Shown here piece after piece: positions 22,973 to 31,027 of a stretch of DNA of 64,000 bases; positions within the stretch are counted from its first letter, which is position 1, and each line of letters starts with the position of its first letter. The DNA is from Arthrobacter sp. TPD3018 (GTDB taxonomy: Bacteria; Pseudomonadota; Alphaproteobacteria; Sphingomonadales; Sphingomonadaceae): NCBI GenBank assembly GCA_003075315.1, contig QDFQ01000006.1, forward strand, positions 25,529 through 89,528. The letters run 5' to 3'. Below the pieces are notes generated by a model. That model had not been told where the DNA came from. It worked only from the letters and a program-made list of their open reading frames with translations, and ran no database searches. The translations under genes and the position numbers were made by a program.

Positions 22973-24265
22973 CTAGCGGCCGCGTTCCTGCCCGCGCTCG
23001 GGATGCGTGGGGCCGTGATCGGGAAGCTGCCCGGCAGCGCTGTCGATCACGGCGCCGGTTCTGATCCGGTCGGCGACGAGCTGTCGAGCGGATTCCCCGA
23101 CCGTGTTGACCGTGCGCGCGCTTTCGCCGCGCTCGCGTGCCTTCTGCATCGCCGCGTCGACGATTGCTTGGGCAGGCGCGAGGCGCGGGTCAGCGTGGTT
23201 CTTCTCGGCGGTGTTCTTCAGGAACAGCTCGGCAAGCCGCTCCTGACCTGGCGAAGCACCGGGCGGCAAGATTGGTCGCTCCAGTGAGCGGACGGCGCGC
23301 TGGAGCTGAGCGGGCGACTGCGAGTTGATCTGAACCCCGAGCGCCGCGCCGATCTCGCGCACGCGCTCAAGCGGGGTCTGCTGCGGCGTGATGACGGCAT
23401 CGACCTGACGCACACCGAGATAGGTGAGAAGGTGCGATTGGTAGATCGGACCTTTGGCATGGCGGACATAGGCCAGCTCGGTGCGCGCGTTGGCGATGAC
23501 AGGGGAGGACGCACCATCCCTGACGAGGCTGCGCAGCCGGTCGGCCGCCTGCTGGCGGGCGGCCGGGAGATAGCGATCCAGCTCCTCGCGTGCCTTGGTC
23601 AGCGTCACTCGGTAACGCTGCCCTTCGGGCGGCGCGCGCTGGGGCAGCAAGGCGATCCCGGCGGGACCGATGCGCGCCTCGGGTGCGAGGTCGCGGCGGA
23701 TCGCCGCCTCGGCGAGCACCGCGGCCATAGGCCGATGATCGCCGGTGAGGAAGCCATGCCGGGACGCGTCCATCCACGCGATCTTGTCGATCGAGGCGAT
23801 CCTGATGGGATGGCCGGCATCGCGGGCGAGCTGCGCCGCGTGGTGGCGCATCGTCCGCCCGTTTCCCTCGCGGAAAGGGTGGATGGCATTGATCTCGTTG
23901 ATGTGGTTGCCGAGCCGGTCGAAAAACTCGTCGCGGGCGAGGCCCTTCAGCGCATCGCCCGCCCGCGTATCGGCAAACCGCTTATCGAGTTCGCGCGCGA
24001 TGTAAGGCACGTGCGCGAAACTGGAGCCGCCCTTGGCGATATTGACGGTGCGATCCTGACCCGCCCAGTCGTAAAGGTCCTGGAAGAGGTGCCGATGTAG
24101 GGCGCGATAGCCGTCCGCCGTCGCTGGAAAGGTGAGGCGCGCGGCTTCTGCGCCGCGCGCCAAGGTCAACCTCCGCTCGGCCTCCATGAGGGTCTTGTCG
24201 TCCGTGATCCCAAGCCGGTTCCGGAGCGTGTCGGTCCCCGGATAGGTGTAGGGATCGTCTGCCAA
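22973..24265 (-). CDS. Fic-family AMP-transferase toxin (class I-like)
   Basis: 430 aa. The Fic core (about residues 50-200) contains the full catalytic motif HPFREGNGRTMR, whose His is the general base for AMP transfer to a target protein, plus the flap region (GGSSFAHVPYIA). The C-terminal 200 residues are helical with no motif I can name; they may recruit targets or a secretion system, as in VbhT/Bep proteins. The TTG at 24265 lies 2 bp after the stop of the small upstream gene, which resembles VbhA antitoxin. Unchecked, such proteins modify gyrase or topoisomerase IV; the target here is unknown. Confidence 0.88.
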   Translation of the reverse strand: MADDPYTYPGTDTLRNRLGITDDKTLMEAERRLTLARGAEAARLTFPATADGYRALHRHLFQDLYDWAGQDRTVNIAKGGSSFAHVPYIARELDKRFADTRAGDALKGLARDEFFDRLGNHINEINAIHPFREGNGRTMRHHAAQLARDAGHPIRIASIDKIAWMDASRHGFLTGDHRPMAAVLAEAAIRRDLAPEARIGPAGIALLPQRAPPEGQRYRVTLTKAREELDRYLPAARQQAADRLRSLVRDGASSPVIANARTELAYVRHAKGPIYQSHLLTYLGVRQVDAVITPQQTPLERVREIGAALGVQINSQSPAQLQRAVRSLERPILPPGASPGQERLAELFLKNTAEKNHADPRLAPAQAIVDAAMQKARERGESARTVNTVGESARQLVADRIRTGAVIDSAAGQLPDHGPTHPERGQERGR

Positions 24266-24267
24266 GG

Positions 24268-24525
24268 TCAGGCCGCGATCTGGTGGGTTCCTGGCTTGTA
24301 GAGGCCGAGGATGATGGACGGCATGAGCGAAGGGGGAACACCCTCATCGAGCATCATGGCGAACATGGCATCCTCGTCGCCGGTCGGCGTCATGTCCTCG
24401 ATGACGAGGTTGGCGCGCGCCTCTGCTACGTCCTCGCGCCAGAGCGCGATCTGCTCGGGGGTGCCACGCTCAAAGTCCATGGAGCGGATGCGCTCGCGCA
24501 GCGTGTCGAGATTGATCTGGGCCAT
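24268..24525 (-). CDS. VbhA-like antitoxin of the Fic toxin
   Basis: 85 aa. After an N-terminal helix (MAQINLDTLRERIRSM) comes a region that can be aligned with Bartonella VbhA. DVAEARANLVIEDM stands where VbhA has the inhibitory helix with S/T-xxx-E-G/N; here the pattern reads N-LVI-E-D, keeping the key Glu. The following helices (DEDAMFAMMLDEG...LMPSIILGLY) also fit. Its position 2 bp before fic supports an antitoxin role. The similarity is judged by eye. Confidence 0.7.
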   Translation of the reverse strand: MAQINLDTLRERIRSMDFERGTPEQIALWREDVAEARANLVIEDMTPTGDEDAMFAMMLDEGVPPSLMPSIILGLYKPGTHQIAA

Positions 24526-24652
24526 CGCGTCATCCTTTCGCCGTTAACCCTACGCGCTCCCCCGCGATTTCTCAACAAATCACGTTGGCGCAGGTCCGTT
24601 TCGGCACGGTTGATCCGCGCTCAATCGAGCGCGGATCGCTACGCCACAGGCG

Positions 24653-25039
24653 TTAGTATTCGCTGGCCAGCATGATCGTCAGCACCCGTTTAGTCTGCTC
24701 GGGATTCCACGGAGCGTCACTGCCGTAGGTGAGGCTCGTGTCGTAGCAGTCGATCTTCCAGAACACCGTCTGCACAACCGCCTTTGCATCGTCCGGACGG
24801 TCCTGCGTCCACGCGCCGGTTGCGAGCTTATAGATCGCGCCGAAATCGTGCTCGCCATGAGGGTCGTTGTTGCCATCGAACTTCGTGAACCGGGTGATCG
24901 CGACCAACGCGGCGAAACGGTCCAGCTCGGGGTGGGCCTGGAATCCCATCGTAACGTTGGCGAGGCTCGCGAGGCCAGGGTGGGTACGCGCCGCATCGTT
25001 GAGACGCCGGATGGTGTCGATCTGCTCGGGGGTCGGCAT
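24653..25039 (-). CDS. DUF3768-family protein
   Basis: 128 aa, soluble, without signal peptide. The sequence RFTKFDGNNDPHGEHDFGAI followed by FWKIDCYD and the C-terminal RVLTIMLASEY is typical of DUF3768, a small family frequent on alphaproteobacterial plasmids and integrative elements. Function is unknown. The conserved Asp/His/Glu cluster could be a catalytic or metal site, but nothing proves it. It is transcribed away from the hairpin block at 25123-25284. Confidence 0.8.
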   Translation of the reverse strand: MPTPEQIDTIRRLNDAARTHPGLASLANVTMGFQAHPELDRFAALVAITRFTKFDGNNDPHGEHDFGAIYKLATGAWTQDRPDDAKAVVQTVFWKIDCYDTSLTYGSDAPWNPEQTKRVLTIMLASEY

Positions 25040-25122
25040 GGGTGATCCTCCTTGTTGGCATGGGCCGCAAGGCCGTTCGGCCTCACGGCCCTGCCTGTCC
25101 GGCGAGGACGGGATGGGGAGGG

Positions 25123-25284
25123 GAACGAGAATCTTGGTAAGCTGGCGCGGGCGAGCCGCCCTAGCGCGGCCGGCACCGACGGGGCCGGGCGCCGCGCTTG
25201 GCGGCTTACACGGGCGGCAAGATTGTCGTTCGGGAACGAAAGGGCGGCGCCCTTGGCGTTCCCCGGCGCGGGTCGCCCCGCGCC
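25123..25284 (+). ncRNA. Candidate structured RNA: three tandem GC-rich hairpins
   Basis: Hairpin 1: 25123-25136 pairs with 25218-25231 (13 of 14). Inner arms GTAAGC/GCTTAC (25137-25142 with 25204-25209) and GCGCGGC/GCCGCGC (25164-25170 with 25191-25197) extend it. Hairpin 2: GGGAACG/CGTTCCC (25232-25238 with 25257-25263) encloses GGGC-GGC-GCCC. Hairpin 3: GGCGCGGG/CCCGCGCC (25265-25272 with 25277-25284). The block lies between divergent genes. It could be a leader of the gene at 25331 or a free RNA; the sense strand is not certain. Confidence 0.5.
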
Positions 25285-25330
25285 AGACAAACGGATAAGG
25301 TTCGGGAGGGGACTTCGGGGGGAAGCGCGA

Positions 25331-25990
25331 ATGTCGAACTGGGCGGAGCGGGCGTCGGCGTCGTTGCTACCGCTCAGCCGCGCGAGCACCCTTGGCGCCG
25401 CGCTCAAGGAGTGGACCTATACGGGGCGCTTCTTCGACCTCGAAGCGGCGGACGGCACCTGCGAGCTGTGCGGGCAGCAGGAGCTTCGCTACCATTTCGA
25501 GATCGAGAACGACGGCACGTCCGCGTCGTTGCTGGTCGGCTCCGAGTGCATCAAGCGCTTCGAGATCGCCGGCATTGACGAGCAAGGGCGACGGCTCGAT
25601 GCACGCGATACGGGAAAGCTGGTGGACCGTCACCGCCGCGGCCTGGTGGAGGACGCGCGCAAGCAACGCGTCATGACCGCGCTGCTCAAGCTCGGTCGCA
25701 AGGCACCCGACTTCGACGCGCAGAACTTCATCGCCTTCGTCGACGACAAAGGTGCGTTCACCCCCAACCAGGTGGCGATGATCTTCTGGCGGCTCGGCTC
25801 GGCCGGGGTGGAGTATCGCCCGGCCGACTGGAAGGTGCGGCTGCGCCGCGACAGCGATATCGGCCAGCTCCGAACGATGAAGCCGGCCGCTTTCAAGCGA
25901 GTCATGGCGGCGCTCACCGCGGCGCAGCGGCGCCGGATCGACGAAATCGAGGCTCGCTTAGCTCAGTATGGGCAGCGCTGGCGCGAGTGA
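25331..25990 (+). CDS. Uncharacterised protein with a CxxC zinc-finger-like motif
   Basis: 219 aa, soluble. A putative zinc-binding region (about 38-75) contains TCELCGQQELRYHF and SLLVGSECIKRF, followed by helical regions rich in Arg/Lys (RHRRGLVEDARKQRV) and no membrane segment. The C-terminal third (PADWKVRLRRDSDIGQL...) is helical. Function unknown; I recognise it only as a type of protein found on mobile DNA of sphingomonads. The ATG at 25331 is preceded by G-rich sequence (GGGGGGAAG) and the hairpin block. Confidence 0.75.
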   Translation: MSNWAERASASLLPLSRASTLGAALKEWTYTGRFFDLEAADGTCELCGQQELRYHFEIENDGTSASLLVGSECIKRFEIAGIDEQGRRLDARDTGKLVDRHRRGLVEDARKQRVMTALLKLGRKAPDFDAQNFIAFVDDKGAFTPNQVAMIFWRLGSAGVEYRPADWKVRLRRDSDIGQLRTMKPAAFKRVMAALTAAQRRRIDEIEARLAQYGQRWRE

Positions 25991-26059
25991 TGTGCCGCCC
26001 GCGGTGCGGACCGTGATTTTCTGCTTTCGTTCCGCTCGGCCCTGACTCATAGAATCGTC

Positions 26060-26542
26060 ATGCCGATCATGCCGGAACATCGCTGGCTGTACCCGATCGA
26101 CTGGCCCGAGCTGTCCAGGCTGATCCGGTTCGGCCGCGCTAAAGGCCGCTGCGAGCATTGCCGACGGCCGCACGGTGCGCGCGTCTTCCATCTTGGCGAT
26201 GGTCGCTGGTGGGATGCCGATCGCCGACAGTGGCGCGACGGGCGGGGACGGCGCATCCGTGTCGTCGGGGCAGACGTCGCCGCGATCGTCCGGCTCACGC
26301 GGGTGTATATCGCCTGCGCGCACCTCAATCACGACCCGACCGACAATGCGCCGCGCAATCTCGCCGCGCTCTGCCAGCGCTGCCACATGATCCACGACGC
26401 GGCCGAGCATCGCCGGCGCCGGTGGTACAACGCCTATCGCAGGCGTGCGCTGGGCGATCTTTTGGCTCTGCTCGATGGGCTGCCGACGATCGGGGCGGGG
26501 CAGGGTGTGCCACGTGGCACACCTGCGCGTCACACCGCCTAA
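26060..26542 (+). CDS. HNH-endonuclease-like protein
   Basis: 160 aa. A CEHC pair (near residue 31), the central HLNHDPTDN motif and the LCQRCH pair (near 106) give the Cys4-His-Asn-His layout of zinc-binding HNH nucleases. It is small and without other domains. No partner methylase is nearby, so a restriction role is not indicated; such genes occur on phages and plasmids. The last codons overlap the 20-bp parS-like palindrome at 26505. A start nine bases downstream (Met4) is also possible. Confidence 0.75.
   Translation: MPIMPEHRWLYPIDWPELSRLIRFGRAKGRCEHCRRPHGARVFHLGDGRWWDADRRQWRDGRGRRIRVVGADVAAIVRLTRVYIACAHLNHDPTDNAPRNLAALCQRCHMIHDAAEHRRRRWYNAYRRRALGDLLALLDGLPTIGAGQGVPRGTPARHTA
26505..26524. 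other. parS-like 20-bp perfect palindrome, copy 1
   Basis: GGTGTGCCACGTGGCACACC is a perfect palindrome. Its core TGTGCCACGTGGCACA differs from the chromosomal parS form TGTTCCACGTGGAACA at one base in each half. A near copy (one mismatch) is at 49592. It lies inside the end of the HNH-like gene. A centromere-like role for a plasmid ParB protein is possible but unproven. Confidence 0.55.
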
Positions 26543-26591
26543 GCCCCCCATTCACTCGAACCGCGGTAAGGGAGAAGGCCTATCGCTCTAT

Positions 26592-26616
26592 GATATATCT
26601 GCTATGCTGGATATAT
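26592..26616. promoter_or_regulatory. ArsR-type operator over the arsR start
   Basis: ATATATC (26593-26599) and GATATAT (26610-26616) form an inverted repeat 10 bp apart, the AT-rich dyad expected for an ArsR-family repressor in otherwise GC-rich DNA. The right arm includes the first bases of the arsR ATG at 26615. A TATGCT -10-like sequence (26603-26608) sits between the arms. Confidence 0.65.
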
Positions 26617-26947
26617 GGAAAACGAGTTAGCGATCGCGGCACTGGGGGCGTTGGCGCAGGGCACGCGCCTCGACGTGTTTCGTCTGCTGGTGCGGCACGA
26701 GCCTGACGGGTTGGCTGCAGGCGAGATCGCCCGCCGGCTGGATGTGCCGCAGAACACGATGTCGGCGCACCTTGGTATTCTGGCCCGTGCCGGCCTCGTT
26801 CGCTCCGAACGGCACAGCCGGTCGATCATCTACCGCGCCGACCTCGACGGGCTGCGCGCGCTAACGCTGTTCCTCGTCAAGGATTGCTGTGCCGGCAACG
26901 CCGAATTGTGCGGGCCGCTCATCGCCGAACTCGCTCCCTGCTGCTGA
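26615..26947 (+). CDS. arsR: ArsR-family transcriptional repressor
   Basis: 110 aa winged-helix protein (HTH AGEIARRLDVPQNTMSAHLGILARAGL at about 36-62). The C-terminus has two Cys pairs, DCCAGNAELCG and APCC, which likely bind As(III) or Sb(III), since the classic CVC helix motif is absent. It is the first gene of arsR-arsC-acr3-arsN2-arsH. The ATG lies inside its own operator and very close to the predicted transcription start, so the message may be leaderless. Confidence 0.9.
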   Translation: MENELAIAALGALAQGTRLDVFRLLVRHEPDGLAAGEIARRLDVPQNTMSAHLGILARAGLVRSERHSRSIIYRADLDGLRALTLFLVKDCCAGNAELCGPLIAELAPCC

Positions 26948-26958
26948 AAGGACGCCCC

Positions 26959-27402
26959 ATGAGCCGGACTGACTCGGTCGTCGACATCGTCATCTACCAC
27001 AATCCCGAGTGCGGCACGTCGCGCAACGCGCTCGCCATGATCCGCAATGCCGGCATCGAGCCGCACGTGGTCGAATATCTGAAGACCCCGCCGTCGCGCG
27101 CGCTGCTGCTCGAGCTGATTGAGCGGGCGGGCATCTCGCCGCGCGAGCTGCTGCGCGAGAAAGGCACGCCCTATGCGGAGCTGGGGCTCGGCGACACCAC
27201 ACTGTCCGACGAGGCGCTGGTGGACGCGATGATGGCGCACCCGATCCTCATCAACCGCCCGCTGGTCGTCTCACCCTTGGGCGTGAAGCTCTGCCGCCCG
27301 TCCGAAGCCGTCCTCGATCTGTTGCCGAGCGGGCAGCTCGGCGCGTTCGCCAAGGAGGACGGCGAACAGGTGGTGGACGCGTCCGGCGAGCGGGTCGGCT
27401 GA
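26959..27402 (+). CDS. arsC: Arsenate reductase, glutaredoxin type
   Basis: 147 aa. The catalytic Cys lies in YHNPECGTSRNAL, and the arginine residues of the arsenate pocket and RPLVVSPLGVKLCRPSE near the end match plasmid-type ArsC. It reduces As(V) to As(III) with glutathione and glutaredoxin, making the substrate for Acr3. It follows arsR by 11 bp, with AAAGGA before the ATG at 26959. Confidence 0.94.
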   Translation: MSRTDSVVDIVIYHNPECGTSRNALAMIRNAGIEPHVVEYLKTPPSRALLLELIERAGISPRELLREKGTPYAELGLGDTTLSDEALVDAMMAHPILINRPLVVSPLGVKLCRPSEAVLDLLPSGQLGAFAKEDGEQVVDASGERVG

Positions 27403-27406
27403 GCCC

Positions 27407-28486
27407 ATGTCGACGATCGCCCCTGTCGCCGGACCTGCGCCGGCGCGCGCCGGCATCGGCACCTTCGAGCGCTACCTGACGCTCTGGGTGGCGCTCTGCA
27501 TCGTTGCCGGCATCGGCTTGGGGCACCTTTTGCCCGGCCTGTTCGCGCGCGTTGCCTCGGCCGAGGTAGCGCGCGTCAACCTCATCGTCGCGGTGCTGAT
27601 CTGGCTGATGATCGTACCGATGCTGCTCAAGATCGACTTCGGCGCGCTCGGGTCGGTCCGCCAGCATTGGAAGGGGGTGGGCGTCACACTGTTCATCAAC
27701 TGGGCGGTGAAGCCCTTCTCGATGGCAGCGCTTGGCACATTGTTCATCGGTTGGCTGTTCGCGCCGCTTCTGCCCGCAGGGGAGGGGCCGTCCTACATCG
27801 CTGGCCTGATCCTGCTCGCTGCGGCACCGTGCACGGCCATGGTGTTCGTGTGGTCGAACCTGTGCGAGGGCGAGCCGACCTACACGCTGTCCCAGGTCGC
27901 GCTGAACGACGTCATCATGGTGTTCCTGTTCGCGCCGCTCGTCGGGCTGCTGCTCGGCGTCGCTTCGGTGACGGTGCCGTGGGACACGCTGCTGATCTCG
28001 GTGATGCTCTACATCGTCGTGCCGGTCATCGCCGCCCAGCTCGTGCGCCGTGTCGTGCTGACGAACGGCGGACAAGCCGCGCTCGACCGGCTGCTCGGTC
28101 GCTTGGGGCCGGTGTCGCTCGTCTCGCTGCTGGCGACGCTCGTCCTGCTGTTCGGCTTCCAGGGTGAGGCGATCGTGGCGCAGCCGTTGGTGATCGCACT
28201 GCTTGCGGTGCCGATCCTCATCCAAGTCTATTTCAATGCAGGTCTAGCCTACTGGCTCTCGCGCCGCTTCGGCGTTGCCTGGTGCGTGGCGGCGCCTGCG
28301 GCGCTGATCGGCGCATCCAACTTCTTCGAATTGGCCGTGGCGGCCGCGATCTCGCTGTTCGGGCTCAAGTCGGGCGCGGCGCTGGCCACGGTCGTCGGCG
28401 TGCTGGTCGAGGTGCCCGTGATGCTGTCGGTCGTCTCGATCGTGAAAGCATCCCGGGGCTGGTACGAGCGCGGGGCGCACGCATGA
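27407..28486 (+). CDS. acr3: Arsenite efflux carrier Acr3
   Basis: 359 aa with ten membrane segments. The conserved Cys in LLAAAPCTAMVFVWSNL is the As(III)-interacting residue of Acr3. ALIGASNFFELAVA is also diagnostic of the family. It extrudes arsenite from the cytoplasm. It follows arsC by 4 bp and overlaps the next gene by 4 bp (ATGA). Confidence 0.95.
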   Translation: MSTIAPVAGPAPARAGIGTFERYLTLWVALCIVAGIGLGHLLPGLFARVASAEVARVNLIVAVLIWLMIVPMLLKIDFGALGSVRQHWKGVGVTLFINWAVKPFSMAALGTLFIGWLFAPLLPAGEGPSYIAGLILLAAAPCTAMVFVWSNLCEGEPTYTLSQVALNDVIMVFLFAPLVGLLLGVASVTVPWDTLLISVMLYIVVPVIAAQLVRRVVLTNGGQAALDRLLGRLGPVSLVSLLATLVLLFGFQGEAIVAQPLVIALLAVPILIQVYFNAGLAYWLSRRFGVAWCVAAPAALIGASNFFELAVAAAISLFGLKSGAALATVVGVLVEVPVMLSVVSIVKASRGWYERGAHA

Positions 28487-28920
28487 CCGGCCTCCGCGTC
28501 ACGTGTCTCGCGCCGGGCGAGCTGGATGATCTGGCCGGCGCGCTGGCAGCCGCCAAGCTGCCGACCGCCGATCTCGCCGAACCCGGCCGCGCCTTCGTCC
28601 GCTTCGACGACGACGCTGGGTTGGTCGGGTTCGGCGGGATCGAGGGCGAAGGGTCGGACCGCCTGCTCCGCTCGCTGGTGGTCTTGGCCGATCGCCGGGG
28701 CGCCGGCATCGGCAGTGCGATGCTGGCGCTGCTCGAGGGCGAGGCGCGCCGTCTCGGGGTCGAGCGATTGCACCTCCTGACCAACACCGCGGCGCCGTTC
28801 TTCCGGGTGAACGGTTATGCCGAGGACGATCGCGCTGCGGCGCCGCCTGCGGTTGCCGCTTCGCGCGAATTCACCGCGCTCTGCCCGGCGTCGGCCAGCT
28901 ATCTCGTGAAAGCTCTTTGA
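28483..28920 (+). CDS. arsN2: ArsN2-type GNAT acetyltransferase
   Basis: 145 aa GNAT fold: acetyl-CoA loop [21 protein letters not shown] (about 67-87), then [20 protein letters not shown] with the terminal strand. Members linked to acr3/arsH are called ArsN2 and are thought to acetylate organoarsenical or glutamate-like arsenic toxins such as arsinothricin; the substrate here is inferred from context. It overlaps acr3 and arsH by a few bases, which supports one operon. Confidence 0.85.
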   Translation: MTGLRVTCLAPGELDDLAGALAAAKLPTADLAEPGRAFVRFDDDAGLVGFGGIEGEGSDRLLRSLVVLADRRGAGIGSAMLALLEGEARRLGVERLHLLTNTAAPFFRVNGYAEDDRAAAPPAVAASREFTALCPASASYLVKAL

Positions 28921-29663
28921 TGCCGCTTCGTACGCTCGCCGATCCCGACCTCCTGCCGGCGCTCGATCCCGCCTATATCCGCGCGCGGCCCGCCACTGGG
29001 CTCGGACCGATCGAGCCGCCCCCCCGAATACTCCTGCTCTACGGCAGCTTGCGCGAGCGCTCCTTCTCGCGGTTCGCCACGGAAGAAGCGGCACGCCTGC
29101 TGCAATTGTTCGGCGCGGAAACGCGGATCTTCGATCCCTCGACGCTGCCGCTCCCCGACCAGGTGGTGGGCGACGATCATCCGGCCGTTCACGAACTGCG
29201 CGAACTGGCGATGTGGTCGGAGGGTCAGGTCTGGTGCAGCCCGGAACGGCACGGCCAGATCACCGGCGTCATGAAAACGCAGATCGATCACCTGCCGCTC
29301 GAGATGAAGGGCATGCGCCCGACCCAGGGCCGCACCCTTGCGGTCATGCAGGTGTCGGGCGGATCGCAATCCTTCAACGCGGTCAATACGCTCCGCCTGC
29401 TCGGCCGCTGGATGCGGATGTTCACGATTCCCAACCAGTCCTCGGTCGCGATTGCCTACAAGGAGTTCGACGAGGCCGGACGCATGAAGCCGTCAAGCTA
29501 CTATGACCGCATCGTCGATGTGATGGAGGAGCTCGTTCGCTTCACGGTCCTGCTACGGCCGCACGCGACGCAGCTCGTGGATCGCTATTCGGAGCGCAAA
29601 CACGCAGCGGTTCCTGTGACTTCAACTGACGATCTGTCGTCCATCGCTACCGGACACCTATGA
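28920..29663 (+). CDS. arsH: ArsH, NADPH-dependent FMN reductase
   Basis: 247 aa. Flavodoxin-like fold with the phosphate loop [14 protein letters not shown], the [22 protein letters not shown] stretch and [12 protein letters not shown]. ArsH oxidises trivalent methylarsenicals and can reduce azo dyes or metals. The ATG at 28920 overlaps the arsN2 stop (TGATG); a TTG one codon earlier is less likely. It closes the ars operon. Confidence 0.94.
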   Translation: MPLRTLADPDLLPALDPAYIRARPATGLGPIEPPPRILLLYGSLRERSFSRFATEEAARLLQLFGAETRIFDPSTLPLPDQVVGDDHPAVHELRELAMWSEGQVWCSPERHGQITGVMKTQIDHLPLEMKGMRPTQGRTLAVMQVSGGSQSFNAVNTLRLLGRWMRMFTIPNQSSVAIAYKEFDEAGRMKPSSYYDRIVDVMEELVRFTVLLRPHATQLVDRYSERKHAAVPVTSTDDLSSIATGHL

Positions 29664-30268
29664 CCGGCAGGACCCAACGAATTGGGATTGGGACGAGGCC
29701 AACTCACGTGAGCCGCAGGCCGGCGCTCATCGAAGTTTGGCGAGAGGTTTGCGACCACCACCAGCAGCCTCGATTTAACATAATCAATATTATCGGACTA
29801 GCAAATCTGCTCTGCGGCGGAAGCACTTAGGCCGCTCTACCGGCACTCACCCGATCAGCGACACCCGCTCGCGCTGGCGTGCTTCGGCTCGGCGAGCCAC
29901 GCATGAAACTGCGCCAGAATGTCGGCAACGTCCAGTCCCATTTGCCGATGGTGCATTGGCCACGAGCGCGCAGCGGCGCCAACCAGTCCTTGCAGTTCTG
30001 GATCAACATCGCCTGGACCCATTTCGGCGTGCTAGCGAGCAGCCATTCCAGTGATGGCCAGTCATAGGCGGGCCGTACCCGCAATTAGGCGGCTGACCGG
30101 CTCATCCGAAGCAGTGCGATATCCAGCGTCCCGTTTCAGGAGAACCAACACGCGCCCTGCCCGGCCACTCTCTTTTTCCAGGAAGAGGGGTTACCGGAAA
30201 ATACAATGAGGGTGACGAAGCCGGTTAGATCGCTTATATGTTAGCTAGACTAACCGTAGGAGCTGCTC
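29664..30268. other. 605-bp gap with a doubtful Trp-rich frame
   Basis: No convincing gene. A minus-strand frame (29827-30084, 85 aa) is unusually Trp-rich for noise (SLEWLLASTPKWVQ, GKWDWTLPTFW) and may be a remnant, but I recognise no family. The right end (30222-30256) holds the operator of the Xre/RES pair. The left end has no clear terminator for the ars operon. Confidence 0.5.
30222..30256. promoter_or_regulatory. Operator/promoter of the Xre/RES pair
   Basis: CGGTTAG (30222-30228) and CTAACCG (30250-30256) form an outer inverted repeat. GTTAG-CTAGA-CTAAC (30240-30254) forms an inner one, and a TTATAT -10-like box (30234-30239) lies between. The antitoxin ATG is 13 nt downstream, with TAGGAG as ribosome site. 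This suggests autoregulation by the antitoxin. Confidence 0.65.
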
Positions 30269-31027
30269 ATGGCGACCCTCGCCAACGCCGTTGATCCGGG
30301 TGCCTTTGCCAATCTGGTGTTCGCCAGCTTGGTCGAGACCGCACGCAACAAGCCAGCCAAACAGCGTGGATCCGAGCCGGCGCCTACGGTCGACGAAACC
30401 TTATATATAGCGCCCACGGTTGAGGGCTTCTCCGCACAATATCGCACCGCCGTCGATCACGCGCTGGAGCAGCTAGCTGAAGCCGGTATTGCAACTGATC
30501 CGGATCGGCAGGCGCTCTACGCCATCGTCGACAAGCTGCTGCCCGACATTCGCACCCGACACCTCGAGCGCAAGATCGAGCAGCTCCTCGATGTGTTGGC
30601 CGACACGCATGACCCGATGGCGGAATTTCACACTGCGGTCGCGGCCGATAACACCGCGATCCGGCAGCGCTTCCTTCAGGAGGTCGAGACGCTTACCTCG
30701 GTCGAGGTTGCCGCGCGCGCCGGGCACGAAGCCAAGAACCGCCACCAGACGGCCGCGCGCTGGAAGGCGCAGGCCCGTGTCTTCGCCGTCCCCTATCAGG
30801 GGCAGGATCGCTTTCCCGCGTTCCAGTTCGATGCCGACGGCAAACCCCTTCCGCTAATCCGGCAGGTTCTCGCGGCCCTCCCCGCGAACCGCACGCCATG
30901 GCAAGTTGCTTTCTGGTTCGTATCGTCCAACTCATGGCTTGGTGGTCCCGCACCCATTGAGCGGTTCGACGAACCAGCAGCCGTTCTCGAGGCGGCAGCC
31001 CACGAAGGTGATGAGATCAGCGGGTGA
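30269..31027 (+). CDS. Antitoxin with Xre/MbcA/ParS-like toxin-binding domain, long N-terminus
   Basis: 252 aa. The C-terminal part (about 155-245) contains FPAFQFDADGKPLPLIRQV and TPWQVAFWFVSSNSWLGG, which fit the Xre/MbcA/ParS toxin-binding domain of RES antitoxins. A weak helix-turn-helix region precedes it (SVEVAARAGHEAKNRHQ). The first 120 residues are an all-helical extension not seen in the usual 130-150 aa antitoxins. The gene overlaps the RES toxin gene by 4 bp (GTGA). It probably neutralises the toxin and represses the operon. Confidence 0.75.
   Translation: MATLANAVDPGAFANLVFASLVETARNKPAKQRGSEPAPTVDETLYIAPTVEGFSAQYRTAVDHALEQLAEAGIATDPDRQALYAIVDKLLPDIRTRHLERKIEQLLDVLADTHDPMAEFHTAVAADNTAIRQRFLQEVETLTSVEVAARAGHEAKNRHQTAARWKAQARVFAVPYQGQDRFPAFQFDADGKPLPLIRQVLAALPANRTPWQVAFWFVSSNSWLGGPAPIERFDEPAAVLEAAAHEGDEISG

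Noticed and set aside
27251-28225. 324-codon minus-strand frame opposite acr3
   Set aside because: Composition of a shadow frame (Arg/His/Asp-rich); acr3 is intact.
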